A stretch of DNA of 40,859 nucleotides from Candidatus Nomurabacteria bacterium RIFCSPLOWO2_01_FULL_39_18 (lineage in GTDB: Bacteria > Patescibacteriota > Minisyncoccia > Phycocordibacterales > UBA9973), in contig MFUV01000004.1 in assembly GCA_001787005.1 (NCBI GenBank), forward strand, positions 64,911 through 105,769, given 5' to 3'. The notes beneath the pieces are model-generated. The model was not told the origin of the DNA and searched no databases. It was given only the letters and a program-made list of their open reading frames with translations. Shown piece after piece: positions 11,980 through 19,700 of this stretch. The first letter of the stretch is position 1, and every line of letters begins with the position of its first letter. The position numbers and the translations under genes are program-made.

Positions 11980-12456
11980 TTAATTACAAGCATAGTCTGT
12001 TGCACTAGTCAACGTGGAACCTGCTGTTGCAATAGATTTATTTGTTGAATCAACACACCACATACCACCTTGTCTGAGAGGAACTTCAGCCGCCCAGGCG
12101 CTCGCGCCATTATTGCATGTCGCGGTTGTCAGTGAACCAGCGGCATTAATAGCGTAGGAAGATAATCCAGCCGCTTTGGCCGCGGCTAAAACAGCCAGTC
12201 CAATCCCCTGGGCTCCGCCAACTGCGCCATTGGTGCAAACGTTAGTGTAAGTATTAGGTGCTACCGTATTGGTATTATAAAAAACCTCTGCTTGCGAGCG
12301 AGAACCAGCTAAATTTGATTTAACCCCTCCATCGCCGCCTTTTTTTCTTGCATCATTCAGTGATGCGATAACAACCGCAGCCAAAACTCCAATAATCACA
12401 ATCACGACCAGAAGTTCAAGCAATGTAAAACCTTTTTGTAAATTAATTTTTTTCAT
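11980..12456 (-). CDS. Type IV pilin (major-type)
   Basis: 158 residues: short leader MKKINLQKG9, then F10TLLELLVVIVIIGVLAAVVIASLNDARKKG, the classic class III prepilin signal with Glu5 and the SLNxAR motif frequent in Patescibacteria pilins. The globular part is short with Cys pairs (VCTNG, ATCNNG, WCVDS, DYACN) that probably form disulfides. The start codon abuts an unusual long-range inverted repeat (12457-12555), and the upstream pilin is separated by a terminator, so it has its own regulated transcript. Confidence 0.92.
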   Translation of the reverse strand: MKKINLQKGFTLLELLVVIVIIGVLAAVVIASLNDARKKGGDGGVKSNLAGSRSQAEVFYNTNTVAPNTYTNVCTNGAVGGAQGIGLAVLAAAKAAGLSSYAINAAGSLTTATCNNGASAWAAEVPLRQGGMWCVDSTNKSIATAGSTLTSATDYACN

Positions 12457-12555
12457 CCCGTTTAGAAGTTACCCTAATGATATTCTATTTAATATAGCAT
12501 TAGGCAAACTTAATTAATTCTTATAATTTATTCCCGAAAGTAAACTTCTAACGGG
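12457..12555 (-). promoter_or_regulatory. Leader of the pilin gene with a long-range inverted repeat (TCTAACGGG type)
   Basis: CCCGTTTAGAAGTTAC (12457-12472), touching the ATG, pairs with GTAAACTTCTAACGGG (12540-12555) apart from small slips. An inner hairpin with CTAATG...CATTAG ends lies at 12474-12503, next to the gene-proximal arm. The same design occurs before the cupredoxin gene at 30626-30744. It could hide the translation start or be a small mobile element. Confidence 0.6.
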
Positions 12556-12598
12556 ATTCATAAATACCTGCATACCATTATACCATACCTAGAAAAGC

Positions 12599-12633
12599 AA
12601 AAACCACCCTGAGATACTCGAAGGGTGGTTTTT
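12599..12633 (-). terminator. Rho-independent terminator after the pilin at 12665-13186
   Basis: AAAAACCACCCT (12599-12610) and AGGGTGGTTTTT (12622-12633) form a perfect 12-bp stem with an 11-base loop. A/T tracts at both ends make it work in both directions. It separates the two pilin genes. Confidence 0.88.
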
Positions 12634-12664
12634 GAGAAATAAAACCAGCTATCCTAAATCTAAA

Positions 12665-13186
12665 CTAGTCAACACAAGCACCAGCAGCGACTTCTAAGTT
12701 AGCATTCGCTTGGACAGTATTGTCCGCCATGACAACTTCTTTTGATTTACCAGTACTGTCTACGCACCACCCCTTGAGAATATCTGACTTATACCCCGCA
12801 ACTACAGCCCACGCTGTCCCCCCAACTGTGGAGCTACAAGATACCGTACCACCAGCATTATCTGCTGCTACAAGTTGCAAATTTATGCTTGGCAAAGCAA
12901 AGATACTATCCCCTGTCCCAGAAGTAGGACAAGCAGCTGGAGCTTGCACAGCGGGAATTGTCGCAGAACAAGCAACTCCCGCATCACCGTAACATCCATT
13001 GAGAGTATCGTATTGCAATTCAGCATTTGCCCTAATTCCAGACAAATTAGCCTTTACTGCAGCATCAGAGCCCTTCGCGCGAGCAGAGTTTAGAGACGCC
13101 AACACCACGGAAGCTAGAATACCGATGATTGCCACTACGACCAAGAGTTCGATCAACGTAAAACCTTTTTTAAAATTCATTTTCAT
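12665..13186 (-). CDS. Type IV pilin (probable main structural pilin)
   Basis: 173 residues. Leader MKMNFKKG8 then F9TLIELLVVVAIIGILASVVLASLNSARAKG, a canonical prepilin signal with Glu at mature position 5 and SLNSAR. The head domain has four or more Cys (GCYG, VACS, APAACP, GWCVDS, AGACVD) able to form disulfides. It has its own promoter (TATAAT at 13281-13286), a long leader with two tandem hairpins and a strong terminator, which fits a highly made subunit. Paralogous to the pilin at 11980-12456 but more canonical. Confidence 0.93.
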   Translation of the reverse strand: MKMNFKKGFTLIELLVVVAIIGILASVVLASLNSARAKGSDAAVKANLSGIRANAELQYDTLNGCYGDAGVACSATIPAVQAPAACPTSGTGDSIFALPSINLQLVAADNAGGTVSCSSTVGGTAWAVVAGYKSDILKGWCVDSTGKSKEVVMADNTVQANANLEVAAGACVD

Positions 13187-13195
13187 AATTATTTT

Positions 13196-13223
13196 CAGCC
13201 TGAGGCTGATCCGCCTCGGGCGG
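13196..13223. repeat. Two tandem hairpins in the pilin leader
   Basis: CAGCC-TGA-GGCTG (13196-13208) and CCGCC-TCG-GGCGG (13211-13223) are two perfect 5-bp stem-loops two bases apart, GC-rich in an AT-rich leader, ending about 10 bases before the pilin ATG. They may affect mRNA stability or be a dispersed repeat. Confidence 0.75.
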
Positions 13224-13280
13224 AAATTGTTAATAAAATTAATAATTCGACTGATTTTTAATTATTTTTAATATCTTTCA

Positions 13281-13286
13281 ATTATA
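13281..13286 (-). promoter_or_regulatory. -10 box for the pilin gene
   Basis: TATAAT on the minus strand with TTGTAT about 15 bases upstream. Transcripts would carry a leader of roughly 85-90 bases containing the tandem hairpins. Confidence 0.5.
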
Positions 13287-13321
13287 ACATATCAAATTCA
13301 GATACAAGAAAGTTATCCACA

Positions 13322-13386
13322 GGGTAGTAGAGCTTTGCGATATGTGAAGCATGCGCCTTTGGCGCATCGCAAAGTCTCACTACCCC
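13322..13386. repeat. Long compound palindrome downstream of pilC
   Basis: Outer arms GGGTAGT...ACTACCC, GAG/CTC and CTTTGCGAT/ATCGCAAAG enclose an inner hairpin ATGCGCC-TTT-GGCGCAT. It lies just after the pilC stop and may also protect or end that transcript. It shares its GGGTAGT/GAG arms with repeats at 9230 and 35014. Confidence 0.8.
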
Positions 13387-13397
13387 TGTCCACACCC

Positions 13398-14606
13398 TTA
13401 GGTAATTCCTCCGGCCAGATTGTAAATCGGCACCAAAATGGAAACAAGGAGCAGTCCGACTCCTAGACCCAAAACCACAATCATTACTGGTTCTATCAGA
13501 CCCACCATTGTGTCAACCGCATCATCTACTTCACGCTTGTAGAAATCAGCTAGAGTTTTCAAAATAACGCCCAAAGATCCAGTTTCTTCTCCCACTTTTA
13601 TCATCTGCACTACGATGGGCGGTATTTCTTCCTTGTATTTCTCAAATGCGACAGAGAGAGCCAAGCCCGACTTAACGCCATCTGCCACTTCTTTTAAAAT
13701 TTCCCTGTAAACGAAACTACCAACCACATCCGAAGTAATATCAATCACCCGAAGTATCTGAACACCTGAAGAAAGCATTATATTCATGTTGTCCGCTATT
13801 CTTGAAAGGTAAAGCTGTTTGTATAAATTTCCCACGACCGGCACAGAAAGGCGCGTCCTATCAAGGTAGATCTTGCCATGCTCCGTTGTAGATATTCTCC
13901 AAAGCCAGACAGCTAAAAATATTAAGATGATTAATACAAAGAAACCATAATTTACAAAAAAACTTGAAATTGCAATAATCACTTTTGTATAGAAGGGAAC
14001 CGCTTGGCCGGAATCGAGTATAATCGCAGAAAGTCTCGGAATCACAACTACAAACATAAGACTCATCACTATAAAAAAAGTTATGATGACAAACACTGGA
14101 TAAATAAGAGCATTTCTGGTCTTGGTGGTAATAGCGTATTGACGATCTAAATATTCCGCTAAACTTAGAAAAATTTGATTGAGTTTTCCAGTTTCCTCCC
14201 CTACTTTAACCATGTTTAAATAGAAATTTGAAAAGATATCGGGATGGCGAGAGAGCGAGCCCGATATAGAAACTCCCGCCTTGAGGTCATCGCAAACTTG
14301 GACAAGTTTCGAACCTAAAAGTTTATTTTCTGTATTGGCTGAAAGCATGGTGAAAGCTTTCAGGGCGGATATTTGCGCCTCAAATAAAGTCGCAATCTGG
14401 CGCGAAAGGATTACCACGTCCTTTGTCGACACTTTGTCAAAAAAAGAAAATTGTAGGACTGACTTTTTCTCTCCCTCTTCTTTTATGGAAATTACAACGA
14501 GTCCCCTATGCTGAAGACCGCTGATCGCCATATCACGAGTAGGAGCTTCTATTTCTCCTTCTTTATTTACTCCTTTGTCGTCTACTGCTTTATATATGAA
14601 TAACAT
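13398..14606 (-). CDS. pilC: Type IV pilus inner-membrane platform protein PilC (GspF family)
   Basis: About 402 residues from ATG at 14606 (MLFIYKAVDDKG, the usual PilC start); an earlier ATG at 14660 would add 18 residues encoded largely by a palindrome. Two GspF domains are visible, each with VGEETG (DIFSNFYLNMVKVGEETGKL and IPPIVVQMIKVGEETGSL), and three membrane helices, including the C-terminal MIVVLGLGVGLLLVSILVPIYNL. PilC is the membrane base on which PilB and PilT act. It follows pilT closely. Confidence 0.95.
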   Translation of the reverse strand: MLFIYKAVDDKGVNKEGEIEAPTRDMAISGLQHRGLVVISIKEEGEKKSVLQFSFFDKVSTKDVVILSRQIATLFEAQISALKAFTMLSANTENKLLGSKLVQVCDDLKAGVSISGSLSRHPDIFSNFYLNMVKVGEETGKLNQIFLSLAEYLDRQYAITTKTRNALIYPVFVIITFFIVMSLMFVVVIPRLSAIILDSGQAVPFYTKVIIAISSFFVNYGFFVLIILIFLAVWLWRISTTEHGKIYLDRTRLSVPVVGNLYKQLYLSRIADNMNIMLSSGVQILRVIDITSDVVGSFVYREILKEVADGVKSGLALSVAFEKYKEEIPPIVVQMIKVGEETGSLGVILKTLADFYKREVDDAVDTMVGLIEPVMIVVLGLGVGLLLVSILVPIYNLAGGIT

Positions 14607-14621
14607 ATTTTTTATTTTGTT

Positions 14622-14664
14622 CCACATGTCGGACATAGGGGATTCCCCTATGTCCGACATGTGG
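14622..14664. repeat. 43-bp perfect palindrome at the pilT-pilC junction
   Basis: Two 21-base arms (CCACATGTCGGACATAGGGG then A, and its exact reverse complement) surround a single central T at 14643. On the pilC strand it contains three in-frame ATGs and reads MSDIGESPMSDMW. It lies 6 bases after the pilT stop. No T tract follows, so it is not a typical terminator. Confidence 0.9.
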
Positions 14665-14669
14665 TCTTA

Positions 14670-15737
14670 CTACATCATGCGCTTTAATCCCTTTGGATTA
14701 AGCGAGTACTGGTGGGCATTCTCTATGGAGATTTCTCCGGCGCGCACAAGCTCCACAAGCGAATGATTCAAATCCACCATCCCGGACTCCATTCCCGTCT
14801 CTATCACCACATCGATCTCATGCGTTCTTTTCTCGCGAATGAGGTTGGCTACGGCATTGTTGTTCAAAAGAAGCTCGTAAGCAGGGATGAGTCCGCCGGC
14901 AATTCGCGGAATTAGTCTTTGGGAAAAAATACCTAGAAGCGATGATGATAGTTGGGCGCGAATTTGATCCTGTTGGTCTCCCGGGAAAGAATCGATTATT
15001 CTATCTATCGTCTGAGAAGCATTGTTGGTATGCAAAGTTGAAAGTACCAGGTGTCCGGTTTCGGCGGCAGTTACGGCAGTGGCTATAGTCTCTGGCGTAC
15101 GCATTTCACCGATCATTATCACATTAACATCCTCACGAAAAACTGATTTGAGCGCTACATGAAAATCACTGGTATCAATGCCCACTTCACGTTGATTAAT
15201 GATCGATTTATTTGGTATATATACATGCTCAATCGGATCTTCGATCGTCACTATATGGCGCGCTTGCTCATTGTTGATTAAATTAACCATCGCGGAGAGA
15301 GTGGTCGACTTTCCTTGTCCGACAGGACCAACTACTAGAAAAAATCCCTGTTTCTTGCGAGCCAAATCCGCGAGAATTGGAGGCAGTCGCAATTCATCCA
15401 GAGCTTTCACCTTCGGTACTAGCCGAAAAGCAATGTTGATGGAGCCTTTTTGGAAAAAGGCATTGCCGCGCAACCTCGCTTCTCCGCGGAAATCATAAGA
15501 AAAATCAGTTTCCTTAGTTTCCATAAACTTATCGAGGTGTGTTTTGTCTAAAATTTCACCCAGAATTCCCGTCATGTCCTCCATTGTAAAGACTGAATCC
15601 TTAACAAGAAATATAAGTTCCCCGGCAACACGAATAGCTGGCACACGCCCCGCGCCCAAATGCAGATCCGACCCTCCTTCTCGGATAACGGTCAGAATGA
15701 GTTCTGCAAGTTTGTTTTTATAATCTGTAATTTTCAT
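14670..15737 (-). CDS. pilT: Pilus retraction ATPase PilT
   Basis: 355 residues. N-terminal PAS-like part with GGSDLHLGAG, then the RecA-like core: Walker A GPVGQGKST (K143; most relatives have GPTGSGKST), Asp box TIEDPIEHVY, Walker B VIMIGEMR, and His box TAAETGHLVLSTLHTNNA. These are the secretion/retraction ATPase motifs, and AIRxVAGEL plus the size favour PilT over PilB. It powers pilus retraction, needed for twitching and DNA uptake. Its ATG overlaps the stop of the receiver-domain gene (ATGA). Confidence 0.95.
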   Translation of the reverse strand: MKITDYKNKLAELILTVIREGGSDLHLGAGRVPAIRVAGELIFLVKDSVFTMEDMTGILGEILDKTHLDKFMETKETDFSYDFRGEARLRGNAFFQKGSINIAFRLVPKVKALDELRLPPILADLARKKQGFFLVVGPVGQGKSTTLSAMVNLINNEQARHIVTIEDPIEHVYIPNKSIINQREVGIDTSDFHVALKSVFREDVNVIMIGEMRTPETIATAVTAAETGHLVLSTLHTNNASQTIDRIIDSFPGDQQDQIRAQLSSSLLGIFSQRLIPRIAGGLIPAYELLLNNNAVANLIREKRTHEIDVVIETGMESGMVDLNHSLVELVRAGEISIENAHQYSLNPKGLKRMM

Positions 15738-16132
15738 TTTTCAATAACTTTTTTGGGTAAAATATTCAGAACTTGCTCTATTACTTCCATCGGAGTAGAA
15801 CTCGCCTTCACGATATAACCTGCTATCCCCAGCTCCTCGCCTCGACTAATATCTTCAGTTTCGCTCTTGTTCGATAAAATTATTTTTACAGAATCCGGGG
15901 ACAACCTCTCATTATTTATCTTCTTTAGCATTTCAAAGCCATCCATTTCAGGCATTATTATATCAAGCAGGATAACATCGGGATTGAGTTTATCTTCTAG
16001 TTTTTCTATCGCCTGCGCACCGCTTGAAGCCGTATGTACTATGAAATTATTCTGGCTAAATTTAAGCGCGTACATGTCCAGAAGAAAATTGTCATCATCG
16101 ACTATTAAAATTTTTCTTTTTTCTCCTTCCAT
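15734..16132 (-). CDS. Stand-alone response regulator receiver (CheY-like)
   Basis: 132 residues, a single receiver domain. Acidic pocket D12-D14, phosphoacceptor D57 (VILLDIIMPEMDG), switch Ser in IILSNKSE and conserved Lys in GYIVKAS. There is no output domain, so it must act by protein contact, as CheY- or PilG/PilH-type regulators do. Sitting between pilB and pilT and overlapping pilT by 4 bases, it probably tunes the extension and retraction motors. No histidine kinase is in the window. Confidence 0.93.
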   Translation of the reverse strand: MEGEKRKILIVDDDNFLLDMYALKFSQNNFIVHTASSGAQAIEKLEDKLNPDVILLDIIMPEMDGFEMLKKINNERLSPDSVKIILSNKSETEDISRGEELGIAGYIVKASSTPMEVIEQVLNILPKKVIEK

Positions 16133-16144
16133 ATGCCAGAGCTT

Positions 16145-16150
16145 ATTATA
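16145..16150 (-). promoter_or_regulatory. -10 box before the receiver-pilT-pilC genes
   Basis: TATAAT on the minus strand, 12 bases before the ATG at 16132. The 68-base gap after pilB suggests a separate transcript with a leader of only about 6 bases. Confidence 0.5.
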
Positions 16151-16200
16151 CTATATAAACAATCAAAAACTAAACCATTGTTGATAACTCTACAGATTTT

Positions 16201-17946
16201 CTAACTTTGGTCGCTAAAATTATATACCTCCCTGAAGGGAATAATGCCTTCAATGGATTTGATTACGGCATCTTCTCTCATCATCAACATTCCCTTCTTG
16301 CGGGCAACTTTATAAATTTCGGCATTGGTGGGATTTTTTAAAATTACAGCCTCTATTTCCTTATCTACTTTAAACATTTCAAAAATGGCAATGCGACCCT
16401 TCAAGCCAGAAGGACATTCGGGAGATGGGACAGCATCATATATTTCATCCTTGATCGTAATCTTTTTCCTATATTCATCTGGTAGATCTTTTAATTGCTC
16501 TTCAATCTGAATTTTTATTCCCGGGTCCAGTGGTATGAGTTTCCTGGATGCAGGATAAATGGTCTTGGCCAGACGTTGGGCCACGGAGATAATCAAAGTT
16601 GGCGCGATCAGATACGGATCGATGCCCATATCGATGAGACGGGGAATCGCTCCGATGGCATCGTTGGTGTGAAGGGTAGAGAGGACAAGATGCCCAGTCA
16701 GAGCCGCTTGGATGGCAAGTTGAGCTGTTTCCTTATCGCGAATTTCTCCGATCATTATTATGTCCGGATCTTGCCGAAAAATAGAACGTAGTCCCGTCGC
16801 AAAAGTATATCCGATCTCGGGCATTACTTGGGATTGATTGACGCTAGCCATATGGTACTCGACTGGGTCTTCTAGAGACACAACATTATTTTTTTCTTTA
16901 TCAAGTTCGTTTAACATAGAATACAAAGTGGTTGATTTACCGGATCCCGTTGGTCCAGTGACAAGAATGATCCCGTACGGGGCGTCCAGCGCCTCCTTGA
17001 CAATTTTCAGATTTGTTTCTGAAAGACCCAATTGATCCAGGGGTTTAACTCCTTTTTCAGAATCTAAAATACGCATCACGATCTTCTCTCCATAATATGC
17101 GGGCATGGTAGAAACACGAAAATCAATTTTGCGTCCATCGATATTGGCGCTGAAAGATCCATCTTGAGGCTTTCTTTTTTCATCCAAGCGAAGTTTGGAG
17201 AGAATTTTTATACGCGCAATTATCCCGCTATAAACATTAAGGGGGAGAACAATGCTGGTGTAGAGAGAGCCGTCTACGCGGTAACGCACTTTTATTTTAT
17301 CTCCCCCGTGTTCGATATGAATATCGGAAGAATTCCCTTCGATGGCATTGCGTAGAATAACGGCAACTATTTTTATAACTGGCGCATCTTCTACTATTTT
17401 CGATTCTACTCCCCCTTTGATATTCTTTATTTCTTTGCTTAGATTTTCTTCACTTAAGCTCTTTGCATCAAAAGCTTCGTCTTCATCCATTTCTTTTAAT
17501 GCTTCATCAACTTGACTTGATAAACCCTTGTAAGCTTCTATCACACTTTCATAATCGCTCTTGGAAATCAAGTATACCTTGAAGGGAATGCCCAATTTGG
17601 CCGAAATGAATTGAAGGGCATCCATTGCCTGTGTATTTTCTGGATTCGTAACACCTACCCACAACACCCCTTCTTGCAGATTAATCGGAACAAACTGATA
17701 ATGTTTTGCCGAGTCTTCTGAGATATATTTAAGAATGTCAAAAGATAATTCATGGATATTCACTTTTTTTATTGGCATTTTTAAATAACCTCCTTTTATT
17801 TCAAGAATTTTTTCTTCTGGAATACCGTATTCTATAAGAGCTTCGTCTATATTTCCATTAAATTTTTCTTTGGCGCGACTTTTCAGCTCGCCTATTTGGC
17901 TCTCATTGATTACGCCTACTTTACTTAATTCCTCTAAAAAACTCAT
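16201..17946 (-). CDS. pilB: Pilus extension ATPase PilB (GspE family)
   Basis: 581 residues: N-terminal GspE/MshEN domain (about 1-150), a linker, then the ATPase core with SSDIHIEHGGD, Walker A GPTGSGKST (K337 region), Asp box SLEDPVEYHMASV, Walker B IIMIGEIRD and His box ALTGHLVLSTLHTNDA. PilB drives pilin polymerisation. The tetra-Cys zinc site of many PilB proteins is reduced to one Cys (SPECPSGLKGRIAIFE). It is 7 bases after the PilP-like gene. Confidence 0.95.
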   Translation of the reverse strand: MSFLEELSKVGVINESQIGELKSRAKEKFNGNIDEALIEYGIPEEKILEIKGGYLKMPIKKVNIHELSFDILKYISEDSAKHYQFVPINLQEGVLWVGVTNPENTQAMDALQFISAKLGIPFKVYLISKSDYESVIEAYKGLSSQVDEALKEMDEDEAFDAKSLSEENLSKEIKNIKGGVESKIVEDAPVIKIVAVILRNAIEGNSSDIHIEHGGDKIKVRYRVDGSLYTSIVLPLNVYSGIIARIKILSKLRLDEKRKPQDGSFSANIDGRKIDFRVSTMPAYYGEKIVMRILDSEKGVKPLDQLGLSETNLKIVKEALDAPYGIILVTGPTGSGKSTTLYSMLNELDKEKNNVVSLEDPVEYHMASVNQSQVMPEIGYTFATGLRSIFRQDPDIIMIGEIRDKETAQLAIQAALTGHLVLSTLHTNDAIGAIPRLIDMGIDPYLIAPTLIISVAQRLAKTIYPASRKLIPLDPGIKIQIEEQLKDLPDEYRKKITIKDEIYDAVPSPECPSGLKGRIAIFEMFKVDKEIEAVILKNPTNAEIYKVARKKGMLMMREDAVIKSIEGIIPFREVYNFSDQS

Positions 17947-17953
17947 AATTAGA

Positions 17954-18376
17954 TTAGGGAGTTGCGGATGCCGGAGGAGTTGTGGGTGGTGGGGTGGTTG
18001 TATTTATTACTTGCGCTTCAATGCTATCAGTTCCAATTGGGGCAAACGGGTTTGGCCGGCCTTCATTCCCGGGAGGGATAAGTATAATACTGGAATCACG
18101 CAAACTGTTATACGCCTTATCAGAAAAAATAGTGTCGTCCAACCTTATATTTTTGACACTCAAAAGCAGGGCCAAGAAATCTTTGGCGATGGAGGATTGG
18201 CTCTCATTTATTGTATTCTGCATCACAGAGTTCGGAGGGGGAGATACGATAGTCGTGGCAGAGGAAGAAACCAGGCCGGACTCAGGCTCATCTTCACGTA
18301 TGAAAAAAATATAAATCAAAATAAAGATTACTGCGATACTTGAAAATATTATTATGTTTTTGGTTTTTGGGGACAT
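17954..18376 (-). CDS. Small anchored pilus protein, PilP-like
   Basis: 140 residues: one N-terminal membrane helix (8-25), a low-complexity linker and a short conserved core (FSDKAYNSLRDSS then GRPNPFAPIG), ending in a Pro/Thr-rich tail. The GRxNPF motif resembles that of PilP-type proteins, and the gene lies in the usual PilP position after pilO (1-base gap). PilP normally joins PilN and PilO to the secretin; no secretin is present here, so a linking role to the cell surface is only an inference. Confidence 0.6.
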   Translation of the reverse strand: MSPKTKNIIIFSSIAVIFILIYIFFIREDEPESGLVSSSATTIVSPPPNSVMQNTINESQSSIAKDFLALLLSVKNIRLDDTIFSDKAYNSLRDSSIILIPPGNEGRPNPFAPIGTDSIEAQVINTTTPPPTTPPASATP

Positions 18377-18377
18377 T

Positions 18378-18983
18378 TTAATTTTTCAGCCAATAAGTTT
18401 TAATTTTAAAGTCGAATTTATAAACTTCCGGTCCGGGCAAGGCAAGAACATTCCTTATGTCCGAGCCGGATGAAAATCTAATCGAAGATATGTCCACAAT
18501 CCTTAGGTTGCTTTCTAAATCTTTCATGAAATTAATGAAATTATTGTAAGTGCCTGTGGTAGAAAATTCTAAATCCCAAGAACCATAATCTTTAAACTGG
18601 TCCCCGGAGCCTGTGCTACCTTGTGTTATTGCCGCATCTCCAGTGGTCGAGGTATTTTTCTTTAATGTATCATACCTAACATCTCTCAAGACCATCCCAT
18701 AGGGCAGAGCTACTTGCTCTATTTCGAGAATCAAGCGTATGTTGTCAATATTGTCTGGCAAAAGCTTCTTGATTTTTAATAAATTCTCCGGACTAATGGT
18801 ATTATATTTAGCGGTTAGTTTGTCTCGTTCGTTTTCCAGCGCTTTAGAATTATCAAGCGCCTCATTATAAGCCGTTGCCTGCATATTTAATTCTTCAATT
18901 TGTTTATAAAGGGGATCAGTGAACATGAAAAATCCGACGACACTGATTCCTATCAATATGGCTGCTAAAACATATCTAATCAT
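18378..18983 (-). CDS. pilO: Type IV pilus alignment protein PilO
   Basis: 201 residues with one N-terminal membrane helix (5-21), a coiled-coil stretch (about 28-65: YKQIEELNMQATAYNEALDN), then a ferredoxin-like domain. LLPDNIDNIRLILEIEQVALPYGMVL and YNNFINFMKDLESNLRIVDI are typical PilO patterns. It pairs with PilN in the membrane to align the motor and platform. It is 9 bases after pilN. Confidence 0.88.
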   Translation of the reverse strand: MIRYVLAAILIGISVVGFFMFTDPLYKQIEELNMQATAYNEALDNSKALENERDKLTAKYNTISPENLLKIKKLLPDNIDNIRLILEIEQVALPYGMVLRDVRYDTLKKNTSTTGDAAITQGSTGSGDQFKDYGSWDLEFSTTGTYNNFINFMKDLESNLRIVDISSIRFSSGSDIRNVLALPGPEVYKFDFKIKTYWLKN

Positions 18984-18992
18984 AAAAATAAA

Positions 18993-19640
18993 TTAAATTT
19001 CTATATCATCTGGAACAGTGGGTATGGGGCTATCGACTTTTTCTCCCCCTTCTTCAACTAAAAGTGTTTTTTTGTAATCAACAAAACTGGGATCAACTGA
19101 AAATTCCAAGTCAAAAAGAACATTGCCTTTTTCGTCAAGTTTAAGATTGGAAAAAATTGGATCGATGAAGTTCTTGTTATTGAAGAGATCTGCCTGCAAC
19201 GCCACAGAACGATAACCCACTCCCACACCATTCATTTTGACAAGTATCTTTGGATTCTCTTCCTTGGTAAAATCATAATTAAATTGAGTGTAACGAATGG
19301 TCTTCATGGTAATTTTTTGGAGTTCCTTAAAAATAGGTGTTACCGCTATATGCTTCGACAGAATTTCGGTTGATGCGTTGAGACGCCTGCCCAATGTTTG
19401 CAGTTCTGTTATCTTAGCGGGCTCAAAACGATTTTTGGCTATATTTAAATTATTTTCCATTTCTGCGATGTTTCTTACTTTGATCCCCTTGTAGAAATAA
19501 AGAACGCCCGTCGCCACAACCACGCAAAATAAGATGAAAATTGAAATAATCACGAAAAAATTAACAGGACGCCCCGCTGGAACACGTTCTGTGATTATGG
19601 ATTTTTTAGGTATGAATGATGTTTGGAAATTCGGCTCCAT
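18993..19640 (-). CDS. pilN: Type IV pilus assembly protein PilN
   Basis: 215 residues: short cytoplasmic N-terminus, one membrane helix (about 27-48), then a coiled-coil and PilN-like domain. The N-terminal NFQTSFIPKK is the type of segment that docks into PilM. A real Shine-Dalgarno (GGAGG, 19647-19651) precedes the ATG, unusual here, and TATAAT lies just above it (19653-19658), so pilN may be transcribed both from its own promoter and with pilM. Confidence 0.82.
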   Translation of the reverse strand: MEPNFQTSFIPKKSIITERVPAGRPVNFFVIISIFILFCVVVATGVLYFYKGIKVRNIAEMENNLNIAKNRFEPAKITELQTLGRRLNASTEILSKHIAVTPIFKELQKITMKTIRYTQFNYDFTKEENPKILVKMNGVGVGYRSVALQADLFNNKNFIDPIFSNLKLDEKGNVLFDLEFSVDPSFVDYKKTLLVEEGGEKVDSPIPTVPDDIEI

Positions 19641-19700
19641 TTTATACCTCCATTATATTACAAAACAAGACATAATGGAAATATGTTGTGTATAACTCCA

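Noticed and set aside
13313-13321. Perfect DnaA box TTATCCACA after pilC and a similar TTATCCACT at 26381-26389, hinting at a replication origin
   Set aside because: Single isolated boxes, no cluster, no dnaA/dnaN nearby and no AT-rich unwinding array.
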